Shown: positions 8,431 through 17,359 of the stretch, in pieces | How the letters are laid out: each line of letters starts with the position of its first letter | Position numbering within the stretch: the stretch's first letter is position 1 | Assembly (NCBI RefSeq): GCF_014203275.1 | Contig: NZ_JACHIP010000009.1 | Coordinates: 54,154-118,153, forward strand | Length of the DNA stretch: 64,000 nucleotides | Reading direction: 5' to 3' | Origin: Granulicella aggregans | GTDB lineage: Bacteria; Acidobacteriota; Terriglobia; Terriglobales; Acidobacteriaceae | The notes under the pieces: model-generated | Database searches by the model: none | Told to the model about the DNA's origin: nothing | The model's input: only the letters and a program-made list of their open reading frames with translations | Translations under genes and position numbers: made by a program

Positions 8431-9147
8431 TTACTGCAGGGTGATTTCACCCATGTCGATCTTCACCAGAAGGGGCTCGGGCACGAGTTGGTAGTCCCCT
8501 TCGTAGGCGTAGATCCGACGCTTGGTCGGGAAGATAATGCCATTCACATCCCGGTACTCTGAGGCGTAATTCAGACCAGTCGCTCCACCAAGAATGTCGA
8601 CTGTGTAGTCATGACGCCGTATCAGGCCATCCGGCCCGAAGCAGGAGATCTGCTCTCGCGTGTGGCTCTTTATCATGTCCGGAAAAGTGACCTTCAAGCG
8701 ACGCCACGTCTCCCCACCCACATCTATGGACGCAATCTCCTCGGTCACAAACCCCGGTTGCGTGTAGAGAAACGGAGTATTCAGGTAAGTCCACAGTGCC
8801 TCACCCTGGAAGTATGCGACGTGGAGATCGTCCCACGGTGTCTCGCGGGCCTGGCCCTCGAACGACTTCTCGGGATCGTTCCGCTCCAAAAGCACGGTAC
8901 CATCCCGCTTCTCCATTACAAGTCGCTCCGGTGTAAAGAGGAAGCGTTTGTCCTGGCCTGGAAAGTCTGTGGTCATCTGCTCTTTTCTGGTATCTACAGT
9001 CATCACCACGTTCTTCAGGTAATCACCCTGACTCTTTACAAACCAAATCGCTCCCGTCAGTGAGGCTGCAACTTTGATACCGCTAATCTCGTTCCAACGC
9101 TTTAGACCGCCGTGCGCATCCACTGCCTTCTGCAATAGATCATTCAT
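8431..9147 (-). CDS. Conserved protein of unknown function, LolA-like strand pattern
   Basis: The 238-residue product begins with LLQKAVDAHGGLKRWNEI, a helix common in proteins with a LolA/outer-membrane lipoprotein-sorting-like fold, and continues as alternating strands (RRLKVTFPDMIKSHTREQ, YASEYRDVNGIIFPTKRRIY). There is no signal peptide or transmembrane segment, so it appears cytoplasmic. It lies between an SDR and an ene-reductase, suggesting a ligand-binding role in the same pathway. The function is not known and the fold assignment is inference. Confidence 0.65.
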   Translation of the reverse strand: MNDLLQKAVDAHGGLKRWNEISGIKVAASLTGAIWFVKSQGDYLKNVVMTVDTRKEQMTTDFPGQDKRFLFTPERLVMEKRDGTVLLERNDPEKSFEGQARETPWDDLHVAYFQGEALWTYLNTPFLYTQPGFVTEEIASIDVGGETWRRLKVTFPDMIKSHTREQISCFGPDGLIRRHDYTVDILGGATGLNYASEYRDVNGIIFPTKRRIYAYEGDYQLVPEPLLVKIDMGEITLQ

Positions 9148-9206
9148 TTTCAGCTCCTGGCTTGCCGTGGTGCTGTTTCGTACTTCGCGAGTGAGTGGAG
9201 CCGGTA

Positions 9207-9968
9207 TTAGACGGCTGTGGGCTGGGGCGCTTCGAGCTGCTCATTGAAGGTTGAAACAAAGGCCGCCTCGTTGGGGCCGGCCTGGTCGCGCAGGAACTTT
9301 GCGTGCGGAACCATGATCTCGTCCGCATCCGTCGCGAGTGCCGCCATCGTGCCCTTCAGGAACTCGTCGAGAGGCATCGCGCGAGGCTCTTCGCTGCTGT
9401 TGAGCAGCTCCGTGCGGACCCAGGGAGGAATGACTTCCAGAACGCGAACCGGAGTGTGCCGTAACTTGAATCGGAGGGACTGCGCATAGGAGTGGAGCGC
9501 AGCCTTGGTAGACGAATAAACTGCCGTCATCGCCATGGGGGTGAAGCCAAGGACCGACGAGACGATCAGCACCGCAGCGGACTCTTGCTTCTTGAGGTGG
9601 TCGATCAAGGCACCCGTGATCCGTATTGGCCCCATCAGATTGGTTGCAATGGTGGACGTGACCAGCTCGTCGTCTACTTGGGCCGAAGCATCGTCGATCA
9701 GCATGATTCCTGCATTGTTGATAAGCACGTTCAGGGTGGGGTATTTTGCAATCAGTTGTTCGGCAGCCCGGCGTATGCTCTCTGGATCAGTCACATCTAG
9801 TTCGATCGAGTCCATTCCGGGATTGGCTTCCAGGGTTTTCTCCAGATGCCCCTTGCGACGACCGGAGATGATGACCTTGTTGCCAAGACGGTGAAGAGCT
9901 TCGGCAAGTCCGCGCCCGATGCCAGAGCCGCCTCCGGTGATAAAAATTACGTTTCCTTCAGTTTTCAT
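9207..9968 (-). CDS. Short-chain dehydrogenase/reductase (DltE-like)
   Basis: A classical SDR of 253 residues. The cofactor motif GGGSGIGRGLAEAL lies near 12, with SGRR after strand 2 suggesting NADP(H) preference. NNAG occurs near 84, the catalytic serine in VSSVLGF near 136, and the YSSTK motif (Tyr and Lys) near 150. The IPPWVRTEL segment follows. Such enzymes interconvert carbonyls and alcohols. Fifth from the end of the ten-gene minus-strand run; an RBS-like AAGGAG precedes the ATG. Substrate unknown. Confidence 0.85.
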   Translation of the reverse strand: MKTEGNVIFITGGGSGIGRGLAEALHRLGNKVIISGRRKGHLEKTLEANPGMDSIELDVTDPESIRRAAEQLIAKYPTLNVLINNAGIMLIDDASAQVDDELVTSTIATNLMGPIRITGALIDHLKKQESAAVLIVSSVLGFTPMAMTAVYSSTKAALHSYAQSLRFKLRHTPVRVLEVIPPWVRTELLNSSEEPRAMPLDEFLKGTMAALATDADEIMVPHAKFLRDQAGPNEAAFVSTFNEQLEAPQPTAV

Positions 9969-10010
9969 GGTTCTCCTTTGTTCTCTGTGATTTCGGTTGG
10001 CTGGTGCTGC

Positions 10011-10409
10011 CTAAGCGAAAGAGGCACCGAACATCGGTAGCCCGCTCTTGGATTCAACTTCTGTCGCTTCGTCCTGGATGACATCCCAGTGTTCGACCAA
10101 CACCCCTTCATCGAGGCGTACGATGTCGGCTACGATCCAATTCCTGGGCAGTCCGTGACCGGAAAACCGGCCATGCAAGATCACGAAGTCGCCCTCGGCC
10201 AAGGCGACATGATTCTCATATCGCAGCGTTTCCGGAAGGGCTCTGGTCAGACCGAGTAAGCCGTCACGTCCAGGGCCGATGTGCGCGCTGTGCTGGATGT
10301 AGTTAGGCGACCAGAAGCGCTCCGCAGCTTCGTAGTCCCGCTTGTTGAAAAGGGCGTCGAAGGCTTCGAGAACCGTTGCCTTATTCTTAGCGGGAGTAGC
10401 GAGGGTCAT
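10011..10409 (-). CDS. SnoaL/NTF2-like protein
   Basis: 132 residues with the SnoaL-like pattern: AFDALFNKRDYEAAERFW, YIQHSAHIGPGRDGL and the closing strand LVEHWDVIQDEA. Proteins of this group include polyketide cyclases and many uncharacterised small proteins beside reductases. The paralog at 45327-45719 shares the LVEHWDV ending and the RALPE core. The ATG overlaps the stop of the Gfo/Idh/MocA gene by four bases. Confidence 0.75.
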   Translation of the reverse strand: MTLATPAKNKATVLEAFDALFNKRDYEAAERFWSPNYIQHSAHIGPGRDGLLGLTRALPETLRYENHVALAEGDFVILHGRFSGHGLPRNWIVADIVRLDEGVLVEHWDVIQDEATEVESKSGLPMFGASFA

Positions 10410-11512
10410 GATTGCTCCTCAATAACCACCGTTGTTTCTGAAGATGACGCTCGGTAGATCATGTCGATCATGGTGTGCATGGCCACAGCGTCCGAGAAGT
10501 CTCGGCCCATCTTGCCTCCATGCACCCGATCCCGAGCAAACGCGGCATAAAGATGAGCCAAGTCCTGGACGCTGGCATCAAGTTCCGTTGGCGGGAGGAG
10601 GCTGAGATGATTGGGTGTGGCCAACTCTCTCCAGGTCTGTCCCTCGCCCTGCGCTCCTCGAATCAGGTCGTTGTGTTTTGTAACGAACGCCTTCTCATTT
10701 GTGATCTGGAGGTCGCCGTCTGTGCCGGTGAGATCGATTTGAAGTCCTGTTGGATTGCGCTTCCCACCCTCAAGCTGGATCTGAAACATAGCGCCGTTCT
10801 GAAGCGTACCCATGACCATCACGCCGTCAGGCGTCTCATTGGGGAACGACTCTCCCGTACTGCTTGTCAGCTTAGTAAATTGTGTTCGGACAAGGGAGGT
10901 CATCGTGGCGGGCTGGCCTACCGCGTTAAACAGCATGTCCATAAAGTGACCGCCATAGATTGAGAGCACATGGGAGAAGTTCTTTGCTGGAATTGTCCAG
11001 TCGAGCGATGCCGATCGTACTGGCCCAAAACCCGCCATGCTGACGTGCATACGAACCGAACGGAGTTGACCTACGTAGCCTTCTGAAAGAAGTTCGTGGA
11101 GATGGAGGGAACTAGATCCAACGGTCCGCTGAAGCCCCACAAGATGCCGAACGCCGCGCAGCTCCGCAAGCTGCAAGAGCTCTTCCGAGTCTTTCGTGTT
11201 GGTCGTGAGCGGCCACTCGCAATAGACATCCTTCCCCGCCAGAATGGCAGCTTTAACCGCTAAAGCGTGTTCCGGGGCCGGGGAAAGCACCGCGACCAGG
11301 TCCACCTCAGCGTCATCGACGAGCTGCTGCATATCCCCGTAGGTCCGAGGAATATTGAACGTTCTTCCAATCTCCCTCGCCTTCTCCAGGGTTCTGCTTG
11401 AAACGGCGACGAGATCGTATTCCGGCAATAGTCTGAGCGCGGGAATATGCCCATACCGTGCCCAATTGCCAACTCCGACGAGACCTACCCGGATTCTGCT
11501 TTCTTCCGCCAT
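10406..11512 (-). CDS. Gfo/Idh/MocA-family oxidoreductase, Gal80-like EWP variant
   Basis: The N-terminal Rossmann domain starts with VGLVGVGNWARYGHIPAL, and the C-terminal half forms the alpha/beta domain typical of the family (IYGGHFMDMLFNAVG near 180). The usual catalytic E-K-P motif after strand 5 reads CEWPLT, so the lysine is replaced by tryptophan, as in Gal80-like members in which catalysis is lost or changed. It could be a dehydrogenase of altered chemistry or an NAD(P)-sensing protein. It is coupled to the downstream SnoaL-like gene and follows the NmrA-like gene by 21 bases. Confidence 0.8.
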   Translation of the reverse strand: MAEESRIRVGLVGVGNWARYGHIPALRLLPEYDLVAVSSRTLEKAREIGRTFNIPRTYGDMQQLVDDAEVDLVAVLSPAPEHALAVKAAILAGKDVYCEWPLTTNTKDSEELLQLAELRGVRHLVGLQRTVGSSSLHLHELLSEGYVGQLRSVRMHVSMAGFGPVRSASLDWTIPAKNFSHVLSIYGGHFMDMLFNAVGQPATMTSLVRTQFTKLTSSTGESFPNETPDGVMVMGTLQNGAMFQIQLEGGKRNPTGLQIDLTGTDGDLQITNEKAFVTKHNDLIRGAQGEGQTWRELATPNHLSLLPPTELDASVQDLAHLYAAFARDRVHGGKMGRDFSDAVAMHTMIDMIYRASSSETTVVIEEQS

Positions 11513-11533
11513 GTCGTACCTCGTGAACGTGTC

Positions 11534-12409
11534 TTAGTAGCGAAAGCGGTCCGCGTATGTCCTGGCAAAATCGGCGAGACTTCGCGGCGCGCGGCCTGTC
11601 AGCTCAGGAAAGTTGTCGAAGGTGGCATCTGCGCCGATGTCCTTGCCATTGGTCAAGTCGGTATAGCTGTCAAACACACACTTCATGTATGCCGGCTCGG
11701 CGCCTTCAGCAAGCACATTCTCCAGAAAGTCGGGCGGCGGCTGCGGTTCGTAAGAGAATGGCTGCCCAAGAACCTTCGTAAAGACCTCTGCAAGTTCGTA
11801 GTAGGTCTTTGCCTCGTATCCCATGCGGTAGGTCTTACCGGCATGCTGTTCTGGCTGCACCAGGCATACCGCTGCGACGGCCGCGACGTCGTCACAATCC
11901 ACCCAACTTAGTCGTGCACCGCCAACGTAGTGTTTGATCACGCCCTTTTGCACGTAGCTTTCGCCTCCATAGCCCAGCAGATTCTGCATGAATATCTCGG
12001 GGCGCAGGTGCGTGAAGGTGATGCCGGACCACTCGATGTAGCGCTCGATGAACTGGTGCCAGCCATAATGAGCGACGCGCGTGTCGTCATCGCCGCACGC
12101 ACCCAGATGAACAATCTGCTGAACACCGCCCCGCTTGGCTCTATTTACCAAATCCTTGCTCTGGCGCAGCATGTCTACCGTGTAACCCGTTGCCATGAAG
12201 ATGCGATCGATGTTTGCTAACGCCGGGGCAAACGTCTCAATTCTGTCGAGATCGAACTCCACAACCTCGACTCCAAGGTGTTCTGCCTTCTTTGGAGTAC
12301 GGGCTGCTGCAACAACCTCGACGCTTTGATCGGCCACGAGCAGCGGCACAAGAGCTCCGCCAACCTGCCCCGTAGCTCCCAACACCAGTACTCTTGCTTT
12401 TGAATTCAT
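11534..12409 (-). CDS. NmrA-like NAD(P)-binding protein
   Basis: A 291-residue atypical SDR. The cofactor loop VLVLGATGQVGGALVPLL occurs near residue 6, AAARTPKKAEHLGV follows strand 2, and IVHLGACGDDD replaces the classical catalytic serine region. THLRPEIFMQNLLGY near 149 is characteristic of NmrA/azoreductase-like proteins. Members are NAD(P)H-dependent reductases or redox-sensing regulators. It lies within the ten-gene run and is more divergent than the three NmrA paralogs at 34156, 41230 and 53524. Confidence 0.8.
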   Translation of the reverse strand: MNSKARVLVLGATGQVGGALVPLLVADQSVEVVAAARTPKKAEHLGVEVVEFDLDRIETFAPALANIDRIFMATGYTVDMLRQSKDLVNRAKRGGVQQIVHLGACGDDDTRVAHYGWHQFIERYIEWSGITFTHLRPEIFMQNLLGYGGESYVQKGVIKHYVGGARLSWVDCDDVAAVAAVCLVQPEQHAGKTYRMGYEAKTYYELAEVFTKVLGQPFSYEPQPPPDFLENVLAEGAEPAYMKCVFDSYTDLTNGKDIGADATFDNFPELTGRAPRSLADFARTYADRFRY

Positions 12410-12499
12410 AGGACCCTTTCGGAGACAAAGAACAAGGCGTAAAGCCGCCGTCCCCTCATGGAGGTGGTTTGGACGGCGGTTGAAGAGAACTAGAAACGG

Positions 12500-13195
12500 C
12501 TACTTGTCGATCGCCTCGGCTGCGAGAGCGATGATGTCCGCCACAGCCTCTGGCTTGGACATGAAGGGACAATGGCTGGAGGGAACGATGCGGACAGTTG
12601 CGTTCATGCGTTTAGCAAGGAACTCCTGGGCCGGTGGCGGAATCATCTGATCCTCAGTACAGACCAGGTACCAGGAGGGAAGTGTCTTCCATGCTGGAAC
12701 CGCTTCCTTTCCACTAAACGCCGCAAGCGCAAGAGGCTTCTGAACTGCGGCCATGACGGCGGCCTCATCCGCAGTGACATCTCCGGCGAAGGACTTATGG
12801 AAAGTCTCACGATTGATCCAGAGAAATCCGTGGGCGTCGGGCTGAATGGAGGTAGACCCTGGGGATGGAGGGCCCTGGTTTGCCAGCGTCTCCAGGCTCT
12901 CGCCTTCATCGAGACCGAACGCCGTAATATACACAAGCGCTTTGACCTGCGGGGTTGCTGTGGCTGCGCCGGTGATGACTGCGCCTCCATAGGAATGCCC
13001 GACCAACACGGTAGGTTCCGGTTGCTCGGAAAGCAGGCGCCGAGTCACATCGATGTCATTCTCAAGGGATGTGAGCGGGATTTGAGCTGCGGTCACGGTA
13101 TATCCCTTTGCCTGAAGCAAGAGAATAACCTTGCTCCAGCATGAACCGTCCGCCCATGCTCCGTGTACCAGCATGATGTTCGCTTTCTTACTCAT
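12500..13195 (-). CDS. Alpha/beta hydrolase, HGAWADGS type
   Basis: A compact 231-residue hydrolase without a signal peptide. It shows the oxyanion segment VHGAWADGSCW near 10, the nucleophile elbow VGHSYGGA near 65 (Ser), an acid in YLVCTEDQMIPP near 180 and the catalytic histidine in SSHCPFMSKPE near 208. Secreted relatives are at 15998-16804 and, broken, at 28202-28998. It is the second gene of the ten-gene run, after an ene-reductase. Probably an esterase or lactonase; substrate unknown. Confidence 0.8.
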   Translation of the reverse strand: MSKKANIMLVHGAWADGSCWSKVILLLQAKGYTVTAAQIPLTSLENDIDVTRRLLSEQPEPTVLVGHSYGGAVITGAATATPQVKALVYITAFGLDEGESLETLANQGPPSPGSTSIQPDAHGFLWINRETFHKSFAGDVTADEAAVMAAVQKPLALAAFSGKEAVPAWKTLPSWYLVCTEDQMIPPPAQEFLAKRMNATVRIVPSSHCPFMSKPEAVADIIALAAEAIDK

Positions 13196-13250
13196 GACAG
13201 CCTCCAGGATTCGGTATTGCGAGATCGAAACGTCGTGTAAGGAACACCGC

Positions 13251-14375
13251 TTATACAGCTACGGCCGGCGCATAGACGGGGTAATCGGTGTAGCCGACTT
13301 CATCGAACGTGTAGAAGGTTGAGCGATCGTAGGGCGTCAGCTCAAGATACTCGGCAATACGTTGCGGCAGGTCAGGGTTGGAAACAAAGTGACGGCCGAA
13401 GGCCACTGCGTCGAGAGTTCCGGTTAAAATCGCCTGCTCTGCGGTGTCCGGCTCAAAGCCTCCAGCGGCAATCATCTTTCCTTTGAAGAATGGGCGAAGG
13501 CGTTCTGCAGCAAGACCGCCGCTTGATTGCACATCGTCGCTCCCTGATACCCTCGGCTCGATCAGATGGAGGTAGGCAAGTCCAAACTGATTCAACTCTG
13601 TCGCAACATGAGCGAAAAGGGCATCCGGGTTGCTGTCCGACATACCATTCCACGTTCCGTAAGGACCAATCCGGACGGCTACGCGATCTGCTCCCCAAAC
13701 AGAAGCCAGGGCGTGGACGATCTCAGAGAGCAGGCGCACGCGGTTCTCCAGAGACCCGCCATACTCATCAGTCCGTTTGTTGCTCCCATCCTGCAAGAAC
13801 TGGTCGACGAGATAGCCGTTAGCGGCATGGAGTTCGACTCCCTCGAATCCAGCGGCCATTGCGCGTCTCGCCGCTTCACGGTAATCCGCAACGATGCCCG
13901 CTATCTCTTCCAAGGCCAAGGCCCGATGGGGAGAGGGCTGAACCCAGCCACCGGGGACGGACACAAGGTGGTTTGGGTTTTGCCAGTACGTTGGATCGAC
14001 AGAAGCGGACACAGGGGTAGCACCACCCGTCATCGAGGTGTGAGACGAGCGCCCACTATGCCAGAGCTGCGCGAACATATGGCCGCCCTTGGCATGAACG
14101 GCAGATACAATCTTCTTCCATCCCTCGACCTGCTGATCGGAGTAAAGGCCCGGGGCTCCGAGCCAACCACGGCTGGTCAGCGAAATGTTCGTCGCTTCCG
14201 TGATAATGAGTCCGCCGTCTGATGCCCGTTGTTCGTAATACTCACGCATCAGATCACCCGGGACGGAATCAGGCTGAACTGAACGGGAGCGGGTAAGAGG
14301 CGCCATGATGACGCGGTGCTTCAATCGCAGAGCCCCGAGTGCCGTAGGTGTGAAAAGAGCGTTGCTAGCCTTCAT
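13251..14375 (-). CDS. Old Yellow Enzyme family ene-reductase (NemA-like)
   Basis: A canonical 374-residue FMN-dependent ene-reductase. MAPLTRSR lies near 24, FAQLWHSGRSSH near 101, and the active-site segment ELHAANGYLVDQFLQDGSNK keeps H183, N186 and Tyr188. VAFGRHFVSNPDL and YTDYP follow at the C-terminus. It should reduce electron-poor alkenes, nitro compounds or quinones with NAD(P)H. It is the first gene of the ten-gene minus-strand run, so its upstream region (14376-14558) probably holds the operon promoter. The co-transcribed second family member (7286-8395) lacks the same active-site residues. Confidence 0.9.
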   Translation of the reverse strand: MKASNALFTPTALGALRLKHRVIMAPLTRSRSVQPDSVPGDLMREYYEQRASDGGLIITEATNISLTSRGWLGAPGLYSDQQVEGWKKIVSAVHAKGGHMFAQLWHSGRSSHTSMTGGATPVSASVDPTYWQNPNHLVSVPGGWVQPSPHRALALEEIAGIVADYREAARRAMAAGFEGVELHAANGYLVDQFLQDGSNKRTDEYGGSLENRVRLLSEIVHALASVWGADRVAVRIGPYGTWNGMSDSNPDALFAHVATELNQFGLAYLHLIEPRVSGSDDVQSSGGLAAERLRPFFKGKMIAAGGFEPDTAEQAILTGTLDAVAFGRHFVSNPDLPQRIAEYLELTPYDRSTFYTFDEVGYTDYPVYAPAVAV

Positions 14376-14558
14376 CAGTCTGTCTCCTCTTTGCCTTCTA
14401 AAGTTGTTGCTTGCAAAGGTGTGCTTTCAGTAGCAAGCCTAGGTGCAAAGATCTGTGTGGCAAAGACCAAATTGGGCCGCTGAACGTGGGCCCCTTCGGG
14501 CTAGTGGTGCGCTAGCTGCGTGTGAGTAAAGGGCTATTTCTGACGCTTTGCGGCCTGC
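14376..14558. promoter_or_regulatory. Probable promoter region of the ten-gene operon
   Basis: This 183-base gap lies upstream of the first ene-reductase and downstream of the DoxX-like gene, both on the minus strand. All later genes in the run are separated by at most 90 bases or overlap, so the main promoter should be here. I see no clear hexamers or operator palindrome. Confidence 0.35.
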
Positions 14559-14924
14559 CTAATCGCGCGAGACGGTCACTTTTCGACGCCCAAACCACAG
14601 TGCGTCAAGCGAATACGCACCGGGTCCCAGCAAAAGAACGACTACGAGAAGGAGCACTCCGAGAACACAGCAGGGAAGGACCCTGAACCCAGTCACCCAC
14701 GCGACGGTGATCTGCAAAACTAATGCCGCTGCACAAGCAAACGGTGTCATCAGCCCAGCAACTAGGAAACCTGCCACCGGCCAAAGAACCAGAATGACCC
14801 AACTCGGGACCTTTCCTCCAACGCAGAGAGCGTAACCTACTACCATCGCTGTTGCGCAAAGACGCAAGAGAATCAATCCGGCACCCGGCGGTCCCGCCGG
14901 AAACATCGTGAACAGTCTCTGCAC
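14559..14924 (-). CDS. DoxX-like small membrane protein
   Basis: 121 residues with about four hydrophobic segments and the family-like start QRLFTMFPAGPPGAGLILLR. The C-terminus LLGPGAYSLDALWFGRR places a short basic tail after the last helix. A paralog at 60889-61260 shares FTMFPAG.PG..LILLR and GPGAYS.DA..FGRR, and both copies lie divergent to a NarL-type regulator. The start is GTG; no good ribosome site is visible. DoxX-like proteins are inner-membrane proteins with redox or quinone-related roles, poorly defined. Confidence 0.75.
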   Translation of the reverse strand: MQRLFTMFPAGPPGAGLILLRLCATAMVVGYALCVGGKVPSWVILVLWPVAGFLVAGLMTPFACAAALVLQITVAWVTGFRVLPCCVLGVLLLVVVLLLGPGAYSLDALWFGRRKVTVSRD

Positions 14925-15221
14925 CTTTAGAGTTCATCAGGTTTTGCTTGGGGCTTGAAGACCCTAAATGAAGGGACGACTATAGCCATTTTGAGCCCCT
15001 ATCGACAGCACGAGATAGAGAGTACTGTTCTTGCATCTCCGTCTCTAAGGATCGACTTGCGTTCATCCTCCGTAGCCCTACTATCGCGTTTTGTCGACAT
15101 CAGCGCGGTCGCGCTTATTGCCTCGACCTTCGTTGTTTTGGGCCGACCTTTTCATGCAACAAGCCTCCGATCTGGATGCATCGCGTGAGCGGCAGAGTAA
15201 TTTCTATGAGGGCACAGCCGA
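14925..15221. promoter_or_regulatory. Divergent promoter region between DoxX-like and NarL-type genes
   Basis: About 300 bases separate the divergent starts. The arrangement recurs at 61261-61594 between the paralogous pair. No long open frame with family signature and no clear palindrome was found. Confidence 0.35.
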
Positions 15222-15851
15222 ATGTCTAACCCACAGCCAATCCGGGTTCTCGTTGTTGACGATCATCCGATGATGAGAGCAGGGCTGCGCGGCGAGATTG
15301 ATGCTCAAACAGATATGCAGGTTGTTGCCGAGGCATCAGACGGCAGGGAAGCGATTGAGCTGTTCCATACACACCATCCGGATGTCACGCTTATGGATGT
15401 GCGTATGCCGGGGCTGGGCGGGATCGAAGCTATTGAGATCTTGCGAAGGGACTTCCCGAATGCGCGGTTTGTAATTCTTACGACGGCAGCCGGAGATGTT
15501 GTTGCGCTTCGAGCGTTCAAGGCGGGTGCCGTGGGCTACTTGCTCAAGAACCTGTTGCGCACCGAACTGATTGATACGATCCGCGTAGTTCACTCAGGAC
15601 GTCGAAGAATCCCGCCAGACATTGCTCGGGAGATGGCAGAACACGCTGCGGATGACTCCTTGTCCTCGAGAGAAATCGATGTGCTCCGTTCTATCTCTCA
15701 AGGCCAGGCTAACAAGATCATCGCGTCGGAGCTTGGCATCTCTGAGAACACAGTCAAAAACCACGTGAAGAGCATTCTTTCGAAGTTGGAAGCCAATGAT
15801 CGTACCGATGCGGCAATCATTGCAATTCGCCGTGGTTACATTGAGATTTAA
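15222..15851 (+). CDS. NarL/FixJ-type response regulator
   Basis: A 209-residue two-domain regulator. The receiver has VVDDHPMMRAGL, phosphoacceptor D59 in LMDVRMPG, the conserved threonine of ILTTAAGD and K in YLLKNLL. The C-terminal LuxR-type helix-turn-helix spans about 145-205 (SSREIDVLRSISQGQANKII, then SELGISENTVKNHVKSIL). The likely partner is the HisKA_3-type propeller kinase at 17360, about 1.5 kb downstream on the same strand. A paralog is at 61595-62266 and a C-terminal remnant of a third at 33889. Confidence 0.9.
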   Translation: MSNPQPIRVLVVDDHPMMRAGLRGEIDAQTDMQVVAEASDGREAIELFHTHHPDVTLMDVRMPGLGGIEAIEILRRDFPNARFVILTTAAGDVVALRAFKAGAVGYLLKNLLRTELIDTIRVVHSGRRRIPPDIAREMAEHAADDSLSSREIDVLRSISQGQANKIIASELGISENTVKNHVKSILSKLEANDRTDAAIIAIRRGYIEI

Positions 15852-15997
15852 GACTTGGTGGCTCTATTGAGCCATCTGCTTCTGGTCGGATTGAGACTGT
15901 CGCAATAGAGGGACCAGCCTTACCTTCAGCACAGGATGGGATGCAGCACAGAGAACAGGCCGTGATGCAGGTCCTCCACAGTGAAAGGGACAACCTC

Positions 15998-16804
15998 ATG
16001 AACCTACGACGTAACCTCTTGGCGACATTCCTATGCGTTCCACTCGTTTCTCTTAGTGTCTCCGTCGCCGGCCTGTCGCAGGTGCCATCCAAAGGGCCAA
16101 TCAAGAACGTGGTTCTAGTGCATGGAGCATGGGCGGATGGCTCAAGCTGGCTGAAGCTCCTCCCTCTTCTTGAAGCGAAGGGTTTGCACGTCGTGTGTGT
16201 GCAGATTCCACTCACCTCCTTTGCAGAGGATGTCGCAGCCACAAAGCGGATCATTGATGCGCAGGAGGGTCCTGTGCTCCTTGTCGGTCACTCCTACGGG
16301 GGAGCGGTCATCACAGAAGCTGGCAATGAACCCAAAGTGGCTGGACTTGTCTACGTCGCCGCCTTCGCTCCAGATCAGGGAGAATCAGCCGGTAGCCTCG
16401 GGAAGCCGTACGGAGCAACGCCGGGCGTAGGCGAGCTTCGCCCGTTGTCGGATGGGTTTCTGGTGCTCACGGAAAAAGGCATCCTGGAAGACTTCGCGCC
16501 CGATGTTGCTCTTGCAGACCGAACGTTGATGATTGCGACCCAGGTCCCAACGCAAGGTGCTGCCTTGGGAGCACCCATCACAACTGCTGCTTGGCGCACG
16601 AAGCCCTCTTGGTTTGTCGTGGCTGCAAACGATCGAATGATCGCACCAGAACAGGAACGAGTAACGGCTAAGAGGATGAATGCTAAGACTCTGACCCTCT
16701 CAACAAGTCACGTTCCAATGATCTCGAAGCCAAAGGAAGTTGCCGACTTCATCATCGGCGCGGCTTCAGCGGAGTCCAGCCCGAATCCTCCAGGTAATCT
16801 GTAG
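15998..16804 (+). CDS. Secreted alpha/beta hydrolase, HGAWADGS type
   Basis: A signal peptide (MNLRRNLLATFLCVPLVSLS) is followed by a hydrolase domain with VLVHGAWADGSSWLKLL, nucleophile elbow VGHSYGGAVI and the histidine of TSHVPMISKP. I set the start at the ATG at 15998 because GAAAGGGA lies seven bases upstream and the signal peptide begins there; the frame is open to 15941. It follows the NarL-type regulator and precedes the propeller kinase, so it may belong to that regulon. Likely a periplasmic esterase; substrate unknown. Confidence 0.8.
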   Translation: MNLRRNLLATFLCVPLVSLSVSVAGLSQVPSKGPIKNVVLVHGAWADGSSWLKLLPLLEAKGLHVVCVQIPLTSFAEDVAATKRIIDAQEGPVLLVGHSYGGAVITEAGNEPKVAGLVYVAAFAPDQGESAGSLGKPYGATPGVGELRPLSDGFLVLTEKGILEDFAPDVALADRTLMIATQVPTQGAALGAPITTAAWRTKPSWFVVAANDRMIAPEQERVTAKRMNAKTLTLSTSHVPMISKPKEVADFIIGAASAESSPNPPGNL

Positions 16805-16831
16805 GAAGTCCTGCTCCAAACAGAAGGGGAA

Positions 16832-16857
16832 GCGCCCTGTGTCTGAGACAGAGGCGC
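16832..16857 (+). terminator. Terminator-like hairpin after the hydrolase
   Basis: The 26 bases fold into a stem of about nine pairs with one bulge, from GCGCCCTGT to ACAGAGGCGC, followed by ACCTTTCG. The trailing T run is weak, so intrinsic termination is plausible rather than certain. Confidence 0.4.
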
Positions 16858-16900
16858 ACCTTTCGAATCACCTCAAAGCTAATTCACTGGACCCAGGAGC

Positions 16901-17098
16901 ATGGCAATGCTGATTGGTACAGATCCGATAGAGCCCGAGATCGTTTATCTACAGTCGAGGATTTGCACGTTGGAGCAATGCGTCTGTGAGTTGTTGGTGA
17001 AGAACGAACTCCTGCGATCAGCGCTGTCACGCGACGCTTTTCTGAGCTGGGTTAATAGGTCGGATGATGAAAGAGGAAGTCGCTGTTTTGCTCGATAG
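16901..17098 (+). CDS. Small hypothetical protein with coiled-coil tendency
   Basis: A 65-residue frame preceded by CAGGAG next to the start. Its middle (RICTLEQCVCELLVKNELL) has heptad-like spacing and two cysteines. It stands alone in the 555-base gap between the hydrolase and the propeller kinase; the rest of that gap (to 17359) shows nothing recognisable and should include the kinase promoter. No family is recognised and the coding call is tentative. Confidence 0.35.
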   Translation: MAMLIGTDPIEPEIVYLQSRICTLEQCVCELLVKNELLRSALSRDAFLSWVNRSDDERGSRCFAR

Positions 17099-17359
17099 GG
17101 CATTCTTGACGCTCAGCTTTTCCACCCCCGTCTCCTCTAAGATTTACCTGAACGCATCGTGCGGTGTGCACCAGAACGATTCTGTATAGTCGGTGGAGAA
17201 AGGCCAAACGCCGGGCTGGACCAACCCTAAGGGGTATCCTCACTCACCGTCAGATCGCTTCGTCTCTCTCTTGTAATGGTTTAACCAGTCCTGAGTGTTC
17301 AGCAAAGGGTTCGAGGACGATGGATGACGATAAGAAACTGCTCGCCTGCTAAATAGTGT

